Part shown: in pieces, positions 1 through 5,723 of the stretch | Layout: each line of letters starts with the position of its first letter | How positions within the stretch are numbered: position 1 is the stretch's first letter | Assembly: GCA_913055925.1 (NCBI GenBank) | Contig: CAJXLH010000144.1 | Span: 1-6,849 of the forward strand | DNA from: an uncultured Maritalea sp. | Lineage (GTDB): Bacteria; Pseudomonadota; Alphaproteobacteria; Rhizobiales; Devosiaceae | Reading direction: 5' to 3' | DNA length: 6,849 nucleotides | The notes under the pieces: model-generated | Database searches by the model: none | Told to the model about the DNA's origin: nothing | What the model saw: the letters and a program-made list of their open reading frames with translations, nothing else | Translations under genes and position numbers: made by a program

Positions 1-335
1 ATCGCACGAAGGGCGAGTTTGTAACCGATGCCTTTTTCCTGATGATCGGGATCGACATATAGGCCGCAGATTTCATTGCCTTTGAAACCGCAAAAACCGA
101 GTGGTTTGTCATCCTCATCAACGGCAATGATGTAGATTTCACCGTCTGCAGCGCTTTTTGCGTAGCCTTTGCCGTCAAGACCATGCGCCCAGCTTTCGCG
201 CTGTTCTTGCGAATAGAATTCGTCTGTTGTCGCGAGAATGGCGCGACGGTGAAGATCGGCCATCGCCGGCCCATCTTCTTCGTCCCATGGGCGCAGAATG
301 ACACCGTTGTCCCAAGGGTTCATGTGATGTTTCAT
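1..335 (-). CDS. GNAT-family N-acetyltransferase (N-terminal 111 residues; continues past the window)
   Basis: Translating 335 down to 1 gives 111 open codons with no stop, so the gene runs off the left edge and its C-terminus is not visible. Residues 91-104 read GLYVDPDHQEKGIG, which is the acetyl-CoA-binding motif A of GNAT enzymes (hydrophobic beta-strand, V-x-P, then Q-x-x-G-x-G for the pyrophosphate). A strand rich in I/V at about 67-72 and the GFCGF stretch at 80-84 fit the preceding strands of the fold. GNAT proteins move an acetyl group from acetyl-CoA to an amine; the substrate cannot be read here. The ATG at 335-333 overlaps the stop of the upstream HAD gene as ATGA and has AGAGAAG seven bases before it (349-343). 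A second in-frame ATG at 323 is possible. The overlap implies translational coupling to the HAD gene. Family assignment is firm; function is open. Confidence 0.88.
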   Translation of the reverse strand, partial: MKHHMNPWDNGVILRPWDEEDGPAMADLHRRAILATTDEFYSQEQRESWAHGLDGKGYAKSAADGEIYIIAVDEDDKPLGFCGFKGNEICGLYVDPDHQEKGIGYKLALRA

Positions 336-955
336 TTTAAAACTTCTCTGATCCAAGGGTGGTCGAAAAAGTCATCTTCAGTGAGAAACAGTGCGCTTTC
401 CCAGCCATGTGCATTGCCCGCGTCGACATTTTTTTGACTGTCATCGAAGAAAAGCGGCGCTTCGCTTTGCGGGCCAAGACGCTTGTCGACTTCTATAAAG
501 TACTCAGGGGCAGGCTTTCCAACGCCCAGGCGTGCTGAATAGAACATGTCCTCAAAAATGTGTCCAAGCCGTAATTCAGTCCACAAGTGATAGGCGCGCT
601 GATGCTCTTGATTGGTGGCCAAATAAACTTTGGCTTTGCCTGTTTTGTTCAGCCGTTTGATGCCGTCAAGAAGTGGGCGATTAACAGGGGTATCGTTTTC
701 GAGCCAATAGCTCAGAACGTCCAATGCATTTGCTTCACTGCCAATTGTCGGCAGGAATGCATCAAGCGCTGTTATGATTGATTTTTCACCGCGCGCGACT
801 TCGCCGTAACCTTGGTGGAAAAACTGATTGAACGTTTCTCGAGGGATGCCAAAATCGGCTTCAAGATGTTTCCCCCAATCGCGAATACGGTTCGGATCGG
901 GGTGAAACATGGAGTGGACGAGCACGCCGTCCACATCAAACAGAACAGAACGCAC
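332..955 (-). CDS. HAD-superfamily hydrolase (subfamily IA-like), GTG start
   Basis: A 207-residue protein with all four HAD motifs. Motif I is LFDVDGVL, with nucleophile D7 and acid/base D9. Motif II is YLATNQ with T114. Motif III is K147 in GKPAPEYF. Motif IV is LFFDDSQKNVDAG with D171 and D172. Residues 14 to about 95 are mostly helical and match the cap position of subfamily IA phosphatases such as phosphoglycolate phosphatase-like proteins. The expected reaction is hydrolysis of a phosphate ester through an aspartyl-phosphate in the cytoplasm; the substrate is unknown. The start must be the GTG at 955-953, because the next Met (residue 16) lies after the catalytic aspartates. I see no good Shine-Dalgarno before it. 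It begins four bases after the bolA-like stop, so translation is probably coupled to that gene. It ends in an ATGA overlap with the GNAT gene, suggesting the two are made together. Confidence 0.92.
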   Translation of the reverse strand: MRSVLFDVDGVLVHSMFHPDPNRIRDWGKHLEADFGIPRETFNQFFHQGYGEVARGEKSIITALDAFLPTIGSEANALDVLSYWLENDTPVNRPLLDGIKRLNKTGKAKVYLATNQEHQRAYHLWTELRLGHIFEDMFYSARLGVGKPAPEYFIEVDKRLGPQSEAPLFFDDSQKNVDAGNAHGWESALFLTEDDFFDHPWIREVLK

Positions 956-959
956 GATT

Positions 960-1190
960 TTAGTTTGGTGCGTTGGTTTTCAATGCCAGCGCATGAAGTT
1001 CGCCGCTATCGAGCACGGCTTTTAGCGCTGCATTGACCATTTGATGCTGCTGGACACGTGTCTTGCCCGCGAATGATTCTGCCACAACAGTTGCAGTGTA
1101 GTGATGGCCATCATCGGTTTCAGCCTCAACATGGGCGTCCGGGATAGCTTCAAGAATCAAACGTTCAATTTCTGCGGTACCAATAGACAT
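960..1190 (-). CDS. BolA/IbaG-family protein
   Basis: A 76-residue protein, normal length for the short BolA/IbaG branch. The core has HHYTATVV (29-36), then F40-A-G-K-T-R-V, then a helix with Q-x-x-V-x-x-A-L at about 49-56, ending in ELHALALKT (64-72). H66 in that last motif is the near-invariant BolA histidine, known in studied members as a ligand for the [2Fe-2S] cluster shared with a monothiol glutaredoxin. The family acts in iron-sulfur trafficking and redox signalling in the cytoplasm. The ATG at 1190 has AGGAG at 1206-1202 with a slightly long 11-base spacer. It lies 56 bases after purL, an order common in alphaproteobacteria, where a monothiol glutaredoxin gene often comes next. Here a HAD hydrolase takes that place. 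I am sure of the family and not sure whether bolA or ibaG is the better name. Confidence 0.93.
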   Translation of the reverse strand: MSIGTAEIERLILEAIPDAHVEAETDDGHHYTATVVAESFAGKTRVQQHQMVNAALKAVLDSGELHALALKTNAPN

Positions 1191-1246
1191 ATAAATGCCA
1201 ACTCCTGCTCTTTCGTTTCGGCGGAAATCCGCTGGTTTGGCGGCGT

Positions 1247-3454
1247 TTATTCAGCCGCCTCCTGAGCCATAAAGTCCGGGAACCAACTTTCGTGCGCCGC
1301 ACGTATTTCATCAATTTTCAGGCTGATCGCATCACCGATTTTCAGTGTATCGCCACCCACCGTGCCAAGCTCAGAGATTGTTACGCCCAAGTCTTTTGCA
1401 CGTGCCTTTATTGAATCAATATTAGCAGAATTTGCTGTGATGCAATAGCGGGCTTGGTCTTCACCAAATAGTGTTTCTACGTCGCTGGTCGCTTCAACCG
1501 TCGCGCCTAGATTTCCTTTGATGGACATCTCTGCTAGCGCCACTGCAAGACCACCATCTGACAAGTCATGAGAAGCTGTGAGCAATTCATCGTCAATCAA
1601 GCCACGCACGAATGCGCCGTTTTTGGCTTCTTCGTCCAAGTCGACTTCAGGGGCATCGCCTTCGATGCGGCCAACCACGTCGCGCAACAGCGCTGATTGA
1701 CCAAGGTGAGAACCGTTTTTGCCAATCAAAAGAATCACATCGCCTTCGTTTTTGAAGTCGAGAGTCATCATTTTTGACCAGTCAGCCATCAGGCCGACGC
1801 CGCCAATAGCAGGTGTTGGCAAAATACCAATGCCGTTGGTTTCGTTGTAAAGCGAAACGTTGCCAGAAACGATTGGGAAATCAAGCGCACGACATGCGTC
1901 ACCAATGCCGAGAATTGATTGCGCGAACTGCTCCATGATTTCCGGCTTCTCTGGGTTGCCGAAATTAAGGTTGTCTGTCGAAGCCAATGGCAATGCGCCA
2001 ACCGCTGAAAGGTTGCGCCAGCATTCAGCAACGGCCTGCTTGCCGCCTTCGCGTGGATTGGCTTCGCAGTAACGTGGCGTTACATCAACAGAGAAAGCGA
2101 GGGCCTTTTTGCCATCAGCGCCCTCAACACGCACAACGCCTGCGTCACCACCAGGGATTTGTACGGAGTTGCCCTGGATTAGGGTGTCATACTGCTCCCA
2201 AACCCAACGGCGTGACGCGCCATTTTCATTGCCAACAAGCGTTAGAAGCGCTTGGTTGGCGTCTATGCCCGATGGGATGTCGCCAAGCGCTGGAGGCGCT
2301 GGGTACTCTGAACGAGGACGATCATATTCTGGTGCTTCATCACCAAGCTCTTTGATCGGCATGTTGGCCACTTCGGTGCCACCATGGATCACGCGGAAGC
2401 GTAAATCGTCGGTTGTTTTGCCGACAATCGCAAAGTCGAGTTCCCACTTTTCAAAGATCGCTTTCGCAACGTCCTCTTTGTCCGGATCAAGCACCATCAA
2501 CATGCGCTCTTGGCTTTCAGAAAGCATCATCTCGTATGCAGACATGTTTTCTTCGCGTGTTGGCACATCGTCGAGATAAAGCTCAACGCCGAGATTGCCC
2601 TGTGCACCCATTTCTACAGCCGAACAAGTGAGGCCAGCCGCGCCCATATCTTGAATGGCGATCACGGCGCCTGTTTGCATCAGTTCAAGGCAGGCCTCGA
2701 GCAAACACTTCTCGGTGAATGGGTCGCCCACCTGAACTGTGGGGCGCTTCTCTTCGATATCGTCGCCGAATTCCGCAGACGCCATCGTCGCACCACCAAC
2801 GCCATCACGGCCCGTTTTTGCGCCAAGATAAACGATAGGTAGGCCAACACCTTTAGCGGCACACAAGAAAATCTTGTCCGCATCCGCGAGACCTGCAGCA
2901 AAAGCATTCACCAGGATGTTGCCATTGTAACGTGGATCAAATTCAACTTCGCCACCAACCGTCGGCACACCGAAAGAGTTGCCGTAGCCGCCAACACCTT
3001 CAACGACGCCAGAAACAAGGTGGCGTGTTTTTTCGTGTGATGGTGCGCCAAAACGCAAGGCGTTCATCGCTGCAATTGGGCGTGCACCCATCGTGAAAAC
3101 GTCACGCAAAATGCCGCCAACGCCTGTGGCCGCGCCTTGGTACGGCTCGATATATGACGGGTGGTTGTGGCTTTCCATTTTAAAGACCACTGCCTGACCA
3201 TCGCCAATGTCTACTACGCCAGCGTTTTCGCCGGGCCCATGGATGACACGTTCGCCGGTCGTCGGCAGTGTCTTTAGCCAAAGCTTTGAGGATTTATACG
3301 AGCAGTGCTCGTTCCACATTGCTGAGAAAATGCCTAGCTCTGTGTATGAAGGTTCGCGGCCTAGAAGCTCAAGAATCTTCGCATATTCCTCATCGTTGAT
3401 ACCGTGCTCAGCGATGAGATCTTTGGTGATTTCGACGTCTTGGTTCGGGATCAT
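1247..3454 (-). CDS. purL: Phosphoribosylformylglycinamidine (FGAM) synthase subunit PurL, small form
   Basis: A 735-residue protein, the length of the small PurL that needs separate PurS and PurQ. It uses ATP and ammonia delivered by PurQ to convert FGAR to FGAM in purine synthesis. Hallmarks in order: MWNEHCSYKSSK (46-57) with H50; FKMESHNHPS (91-100) with E94 and H96, matching the metal-binding and catalytic positions of characterised small PurL; YQGAATGVGGILRDV (105-119); QDMGAAGLTCSAVEM (268-282); LSESQERMLMV (311-321); GNVSLYNETNG (531-541); and SHDLSDGGLAVAL (628-640). The two halves are the duplicated AIRS-like ATP-binding modules. No frameshift or missing key residue is seen. The ATG at 3454 follows the purQ stop by one base, so the two are translationally coupled; GGTGG at 3465-3461, inside the end of purQ, is the only ribosome-site candidate. 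Identification is secure. Confidence 0.98.
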   Translation of the reverse strand: MIPNQDVEITKDLIAEHGINDEEYAKILELLGREPSYTELGIFSAMWNEHCSYKSSKLWLKTLPTTGERVIHGPGENAGVVDIGDGQAVVFKMESHNHPSYIEPYQGAATGVGGILRDVFTMGARPIAAMNALRFGAPSHEKTRHLVSGVVEGVGGYGNSFGVPTVGGEVEFDPRYNGNILVNAFAAGLADADKIFLCAAKGVGLPIVYLGAKTGRDGVGGATMASAEFGDDIEEKRPTVQVGDPFTEKCLLEACLELMQTGAVIAIQDMGAAGLTCSAVEMGAQGNLGVELYLDDVPTREENMSAYEMMLSESQERMLMVLDPDKEDVAKAIFEKWELDFAIVGKTTDDLRFRVIHGGTEVANMPIKELGDEAPEYDRPRSEYPAPPALGDIPSGIDANQALLTLVGNENGASRRWVWEQYDTLIQGNSVQIPGGDAGVVRVEGADGKKALAFSVDVTPRYCEANPREGGKQAVAECWRNLSAVGALPLASTDNLNFGNPEKPEIMEQFAQSILGIGDACRALDFPIVSGNVSLYNETNGIGILPTPAIGGVGLMADWSKMMTLDFKNEGDVILLIGKNGSHLGQSALLRDVVGRIEGDAPEVDLDEEAKNGAFVRGLIDDELLTASHDLSDGGLAVALAEMSIKGNLGATVEATSDVETLFGEDQARYCITANSANIDSIKARAKDLGVTISELGTVGGDTLKIGDAISLKIDEIRAAHESWFPDFMAQEAAE

Positions 3455-3455
3455 T

Positions 3456-4145
3456 TTATGCCACCGCTTCCACTAGGCTCTCAACGATGAAGCGACCTTC
3501 ATTGCCGCCATGGGCTTTTTCGATCAAGTTTTCGGGGTGCGGCATCATGCCAAGCACATTGCCCTTGGCATTGAGGATGCCCGCAATATCGTCGATCGAG
3601 CCATTTGGGTTCGCTGCTTGGGTCACGTTACCGTCCGCATCGCAATAGCGGAATGCGATTTGGTCATTGTCTTGCAACTGTTTTAAACCGTCTGGGTCAA
3701 TCGTGTAATTGCCATCATGGTGCGCAATTGGGCATGGGAAAACAGGCTGTTCCGCATATTGGTTCGTGAAGGCGCTAGTTGTGTTTTCTGCTTTAAGATG
3801 AATCGTTTTGCACAAAAACTTCAGGTCACGATTCCGCATTAGCGCGCCGGGTAAAAGGCCTGCCTCCGTGAGGATTTGAAATCCGTTACAGACACCCAAA
3901 GTAAGCCCGCCAGCATCAGCGTGTTTTTTCACTTCAGCAAGTGCAGGGGAGCGGGCAGCAATTGCGCCAGCGCGCAAATAGTCACCATATGAAAAACCAC
4001 CCGGCACGACAACAAGGTCGACCTTTGGCAGTTCAGCATCGCCATGCCAAATAGCGTGCGGTTTATGTCCGGTAATCTTTTCTAATGCGGCAAGCATATC
4101 CCGGTCGCGGTTCAATCCGGGAAAAAGAATCACAGCTGATTTCAT
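3456..4145 (-). CDS. purQ: FGAM synthase glutaminase subunit PurQ
   Basis: A 229-residue class I glutamine amidotransferase that hydrolyses glutamine and passes ammonia to PurL. The N-terminus MKSAVILFPGLNRDRD is typical. VVVPGGFSYGDYLRAGAIA (45-63) carries the oxyanion-hole glycines. LTLGVCNGFQIL (81-92) holds the nucleophile C86. GMMPHPENL (199-207) supplies H203 and E205 of the catalytic triad. The reading frame is open up to 4406, but I place the start at the ATG at 4145. It matches the family N-terminus and has GGGGA five bases upstream, whereas the extension runs through the terminator at 4250-4278 and into the neighbouring membrane gene, and has no family character. An ATG at 4157 is a weaker alternative. 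purQ is separated from purS, its usual neighbour, by a membrane-gene module, yet stays coupled to purL one base downstream. The product should be part of a PurS-PurQ-PurL complex. Confidence 0.97.
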   Translation of the reverse strand: MKSAVILFPGLNRDRDMLAALEKITGHKPHAIWHGDAELPKVDLVVVPGGFSYGDYLRAGAIAARSPALAEVKKHADAGGLTLGVCNGFQILTEAGLLPGALMRNRDLKFLCKTIHLKAENTTSAFTNQYAEQPVFPCPIAHHDGNYTIDPDGLKQLQDNDQIAFRYCDADGNVTQAANPNGSIDDIAGILNAKGNVLGMMPHPENLIEKAHGGNEGRFIVESLVEAVA

Positions 4146-4150
4146 GTTCG

Positions 4151-4155
4151 TCCCC
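4151..4155 (-). promoter_or_regulatory. Ribosome binding site that fixes the purQ start
   Basis: GGGGA followed by a five-base spacer and the ATG at 4145. This is the only good Shine-Dalgarno near the start. It supports the 229-residue PurQ rather than the longer open frame. Confidence 0.7.
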
Positions 4156-4249
4156 ATTGGGTGCTGAGTGCTGGATCGATGGGTCGGTGGGCTCAATATC
4201 GGCGCGCCGACTATTTGGGTTTCTTTGACGGAATTTCCGCTCAAAAAGC
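4156..4249 (-). other. purQ leader region between terminator and ribosome binding site
   Basis: About 95 bases with no gene. Because a strong terminator lies just upstream, purQ-purL needs either read-through or a promoter here. No hexamer pair is close enough to sigma-70 consensus for me to call one; GATATT at 4200-4195 is a weak -10 candidate. The stretch holds a 12-bp perfect palindrome (4199-4210) and an 11-bp dyad CGGAATTTCCG (4229-4239). The promoter itself is inferred, not seen. Confidence 0.4.
4199..4210. repeat. 12-bp perfect palindrome in the purQ leader
   Basis: TCGGCGCGCCGA reads the same on both strands. It lies about 55 bases before the purQ start, so it could be an operator half-site pair or a small hairpin. 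GC-rich palindromes of this length also occur by chance, and no second copy is seen in the window. Confidence 0.35.
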
Positions 4250-4281
4250 AAGAGGCTCGGATGATTTCCGAGCCTCTTTTT
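4243..4281. terminator. Bidirectional Rho-independent terminator after the membrane acyltransferase-like gene
   Basis: The arms 4250-4260 and 4268-4278 pair perfectly over 11 bp (AGAGGCTCGG core) around a 7-base loop, ATGATTT. On the minus strand the stem is followed by TGCTTTTT, and on the plus strand it runs straight into TTTTT, so it can stop transcription both ways. It begins 30 bases after the stop of the membrane gene (4309) and sits before purQ, where it should insulate the two units. No plus-strand gene is seen that would need it, so its main job is probably on the minus strand. Confidence 0.88.
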
Positions 4282-4308
4282 GCATGTTTATGACGATTTC
4301 TTTGGAAG

Positions 4309-5388
4309 TTACTCCGCAGGAGCGCCATATTTGATTGTTTGGTCAGTTTTTTTGCGGCTTTCCGGCAGGGTTGCCCAGTTTGGACGCTCAAAAATAAAGC
4401 CGCCAAATCCGATGCGTTTGATCACCCAATGCCCAACCAGCGGTACCACGATTGCGATGAGCATTGTGACCATCGAAAGCGCCGTTGTGTCGGTAATTAG
4501 GTCAAGCTTTACGAGAGCCAAGCGTGAGAAGCCGAGCGGCAAAACAAACGCCACATAGATCACTAATGAGTTTTTGCCGATGAAGCTAAGCCAATTGTTC
4601 CATTTGAACTGAGCCAGCAAGCCAGCGAGTACGCACAAGGCAACCGAGCCTGAAAGAGCTAGCGCAAAGCGAATTGGTGCAAACTCTGCAATCCCCATTG
4701 TGAAGTGGGTCGGTTCCGCCAAAAATCCACCAGTGAAAACGAGCGTGCCGTTCAGAAGTCCCCAAGCGACAAGTGCAGCGGTCGCGGTCGTCGGGGCAGC
4801 AATGGCTTGATCGACGAGTTTGAAGATCATCGGTGCAAAAATGTAGCCAGAATAGAAGAACACGAAATATGCCGCGAACTGGTCTATTGCGTAACTGCCA
4901 GTTTTAATTTGCGCCATGCTCAGAAGGGCAGCGGCGGTAAAACCGAGCCATTTCGGCACGCGAAGTTCGAACAGAAGCTTGGCGGCAACGCTTACCATTG
5001 CGAGCACATAGATGAACCACAATACGCCATATGGCTGCACAATTGCCCAAAGCAAATATTGCCCTGCGGTAACGGGATCAGCAGATGCCAGACCGACTTT
5101 TAGGACAATGTGGATCACGGCCCACAATGCGTAGAAGTAGAGATAGTGTACGACACGACGGTCAGCGAAGCGTGCCCATGGTCGAGCGATGACGTGTGCA
5201 AGAAATAAGCCTGAGATGAGGAAAAACTCGGGCATACGGAATGGCGTTGCAAACCCAATGATGTAATGCATCAGGCCGATGTCGCCCGTTGCTTCACCTG
5301 CGCCATTTGTGGCGTAAAGCATCACAACCAAAAGAATGGAAATGCCTTTAGCGGCATCTACCCAATTTAGGCGTTTAGAATCTGTCAT
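4309..5388 (-). CDS. YcfT-like / acyltransferase-3 family integral membrane protein with a variant active-site motif
   Basis: A 359-residue, very hydrophobic protein with about ten membrane segments (roughly 13-29, 43-65, 80-98, 109-138 as one or two, 145-165, 172-190, 203-222, 238-260, 266-285, 300-325). The N-terminus VDAAKGISILLVV and the PFRMPEFFLISGLF stretch (49-62) are typical of the acyltransferase-3 fold and close to E. coli YcfT. Such proteins usually move acyl groups onto sugars or glycans at the inner membrane; the acceptor here is unknown. The R/K-x10-H motif of the first segment appears as K14-x10-Y25, so the normally essential histidine is tyrosine. Catalysis may be lost or altered. 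I start at the ATG at 5388, which has AGGAG seven bases upstream, rather than the TTG at 5403, which falls before that site. It lies between terminators that separate it from purS and purQ. Confidence 0.88.
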   Translation of the reverse strand: MTDSKRLNWVDAAKGISILLVVMLYATNGAGEATGDIGLMHYIIGFATPFRMPEFFLISGLFLAHVIARPWARFADRRVVHYLYFYALWAVIHIVLKVGLASADPVTAGQYLLWAIVQPYGVLWFIYVLAMVSVAAKLLFELRVPKWLGFTAAALLSMAQIKTGSYAIDQFAAYFVFFYSGYIFAPMIFKLVDQAIAAPTTATAALVAWGLLNGTLVFTGGFLAEPTHFTMGIAEFAPIRFALALSGSVALCVLAGLLAQFKWNNWLSFIGKNSLVIYVAFVLPLGFSRLALVKLDLITDTTALSMVTMLIAIVVPLVGHWVIKRIGFGGFIFERPNWATLPESRKKTDQTIKYGAPAE

Positions 5389-5418
5389 TGCAACGCTCCT
5401 CAATACTAATGCGTTGCA
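5389..5418 (-). promoter_or_regulatory. Inverted repeat enclosing the ribosome binding site of the membrane gene
   Basis: TGCAACGC and GCGTTGCA are exact complements, 8 bp each, separated by 14 bases. In the mRNA the loop holds most of the AGGAG site, and the downstream arm ends on the base before the ATG. It could be a translation-control hairpin or a DNA operator for a dimeric repressor. The pairing is seen directly; the role is inferred. Confidence 0.5.
5396..5400 (-). promoter_or_regulatory. Ribosome binding site that fixes the membrane-protein start
   Basis: AGGAG with a seven-base spacer (CGTTGCA) before the ATG at 5388. It excludes the upstream in-frame TTG at 5403, which precedes the site itself. 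It lies mostly in the loop of the inverted repeat at 5389-5418. Confidence 0.75.
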
Positions 5419-5504
5419 GTGAATTTACCAGATTTTAACTTGTAGAGCGATCACGAGGATGTGAGTGAGCCGGTTTTCGAGCGCTGTGCTTAACCGGTAA
5501 TATT

Positions 5505-5526
5505 AATGCGTAAAACTTTACGCATT
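5505..5526. promoter_or_regulatory. 22-bp palindrome, candidate operator or mRNA hairpin
   Basis: The arms AATGCGTAAA (5505-5514) and TTTACGCATT (5517-5526) are exact inverse complements with a two-base spacer, AC. It begins 13 bases after the 27-codon ORF and about 117 bases before the membrane-gene start. The short spacer and AT-rich symmetric arms look like the site of a dimeric helix-turn-helix repressor. As RNA it could fold into a hairpin, but the minus-strand tail (AATATT) is not a U-run, so it is a poor terminator. Confidence 0.5.
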
Positions 5527-5539
5527 TTCGGAAATAGAA

Positions 5540-5623
5540 TTAGGCAGGAATAGAACCGTAAGCGACAACCCAAGCGCCCATGGCAAGAAAGAAAAGTACG
5601 GACAAAGAAACAGATTTCAACAT
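5540..5623 (-). CDS. Putative 27-residue single-pass membrane protein
   Basis: A small ORF starting MLKSVSLSVLFFLAMGAW and ending GSIPA. Residues 5-21 are almost wholly hydrophobic with one lysine before them, fitting one membrane helix with the N-terminus inside. The ATG has AGGGG six bases upstream (5634-5630), as good as the sites of the known genes here, and the frame closes with TAA. I do not recognise a named family. It lies directly upstream of the multi-pass membrane gene on the same strand, so it might be an accessory subunit of that protein, a leader peptide, or an independent small protein. The cleavable signal-peptide reading is unlikely because nothing would remain. The opposite strand also has a 33-codon frame here, but without a ribosome site. 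Coding is likely, not proven. Confidence 0.6.
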   Translation of the reverse strand: MLKSVSLSVLFFLAMGAWVVAYGSIPA

Positions 5624-5635
5624 AAATGACCCCTA

Positions 5636-5668
5636 TGCCAAGGTTGTGGGAGGTACATACCTTGGGCA
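5636..5668 (-). promoter_or_regulatory. Bulged hairpin in the leader of the 27-codon ORF
   Basis: The arms 5636-5644 (TGCCAAGGT) and 5659-5668 (ACCTTGGGCA) pair over 9 bp with one unpaired G and a 14-base loop. A shorter alternative fold, AGGTA-CA-TACCT, uses part of the same bases. It ends just before the AGGGG ribosome site of the small ORF. It could affect translation or message stability; this is inferred from pairing alone. Confidence 0.35.
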
Positions 5669-5687
5669 CATTACAAATTGATAACGG

Positions 5688-5713
5688 AAAAAATTAGCGC
5701 CCTAAAAGGGCGC
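5688..5713 (-). terminator. Rho-independent terminator after purS
   Basis: On the minus strand the arms GCGCCC and GGGCGC (5713-5708 and 5702-5697) pair over 6 bp around the loop TTTTA, followed by TAATTTTTT. It begins ten bases after the purS stop. The stem is short but all G-C, and the six-T run is clear. It should end or reduce the purC-purS transcript before the membrane module. Confidence 0.8.
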
Positions 5714-5723
5714 CAAAAGTACG

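Larger units (their letters stand above)
5404..5723. other. 320-base region between purS and the membrane gene: one tiny ORF and several inverted repeats
   Basis: From high to low coordinates it holds the purS terminator, a bulged hairpin (5636-5668), a 27-codon ORF (5540-5623), a 22-bp palindrome (5505-5526), a 6-bp inverted repeat CCGGTT/AACCGG with a 16-base gap (5470-5497), and the repeat around the next gene's ribosome site. No sigma-70 promoter is convincing. TGTAAT just after the purS terminator and TAAAAT at about 5434-5439 are weak -10 candidates. The density of dyads points to regulatory DNA. Confidence 0.6.

Noticed and set aside
183..437. 84-codon plus-strand frame opposite the GNAT and HAD genes
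   Set aside because: It is the complement of two genes with clear catalytic motifs and has no ribosome site.
1221..1232. GCGGAAATCCGC as a terminator between purL and the bolA-like gene
   Set aside because: Only about four base pairs can form around a loop, and no T-run follows on either strand; read-through into the bolA-like gene is more likely.
2109..2579. 156-codon plus-strand open frame and several others inside purL
   Set aside because: They are antisense or out of frame with a complete, well-conserved PurL; their residue content is low-complexity and matches no family.
4146..4406. N-terminal extension of purQ to a 316-residue protein
   Set aside because: It runs through a strong terminator hairpin and into the end of the membrane gene, has no PurQ-like residues, and the ATG at 4145 has its own ribosome site.
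5389..5403. TTG start five codons upstream for the membrane protein
   Set aside because: It precedes the AGGAG that serves the ATG at 5388 and has no ribosome site of its own.
5580..5681. 33-codon plus-strand frame opposite the 27-residue ORF
   Set aside because: There is no ribosome site before its ATG, and the minus-strand frame has a good site and a coherent hydrophobic segment.
4146..5723. Mobile-element origin for the membrane module
   Set aside because: No transposase, integrase, tRNA end, target duplication or flanking repeats are seen, and base use looks like that of the neighbours.
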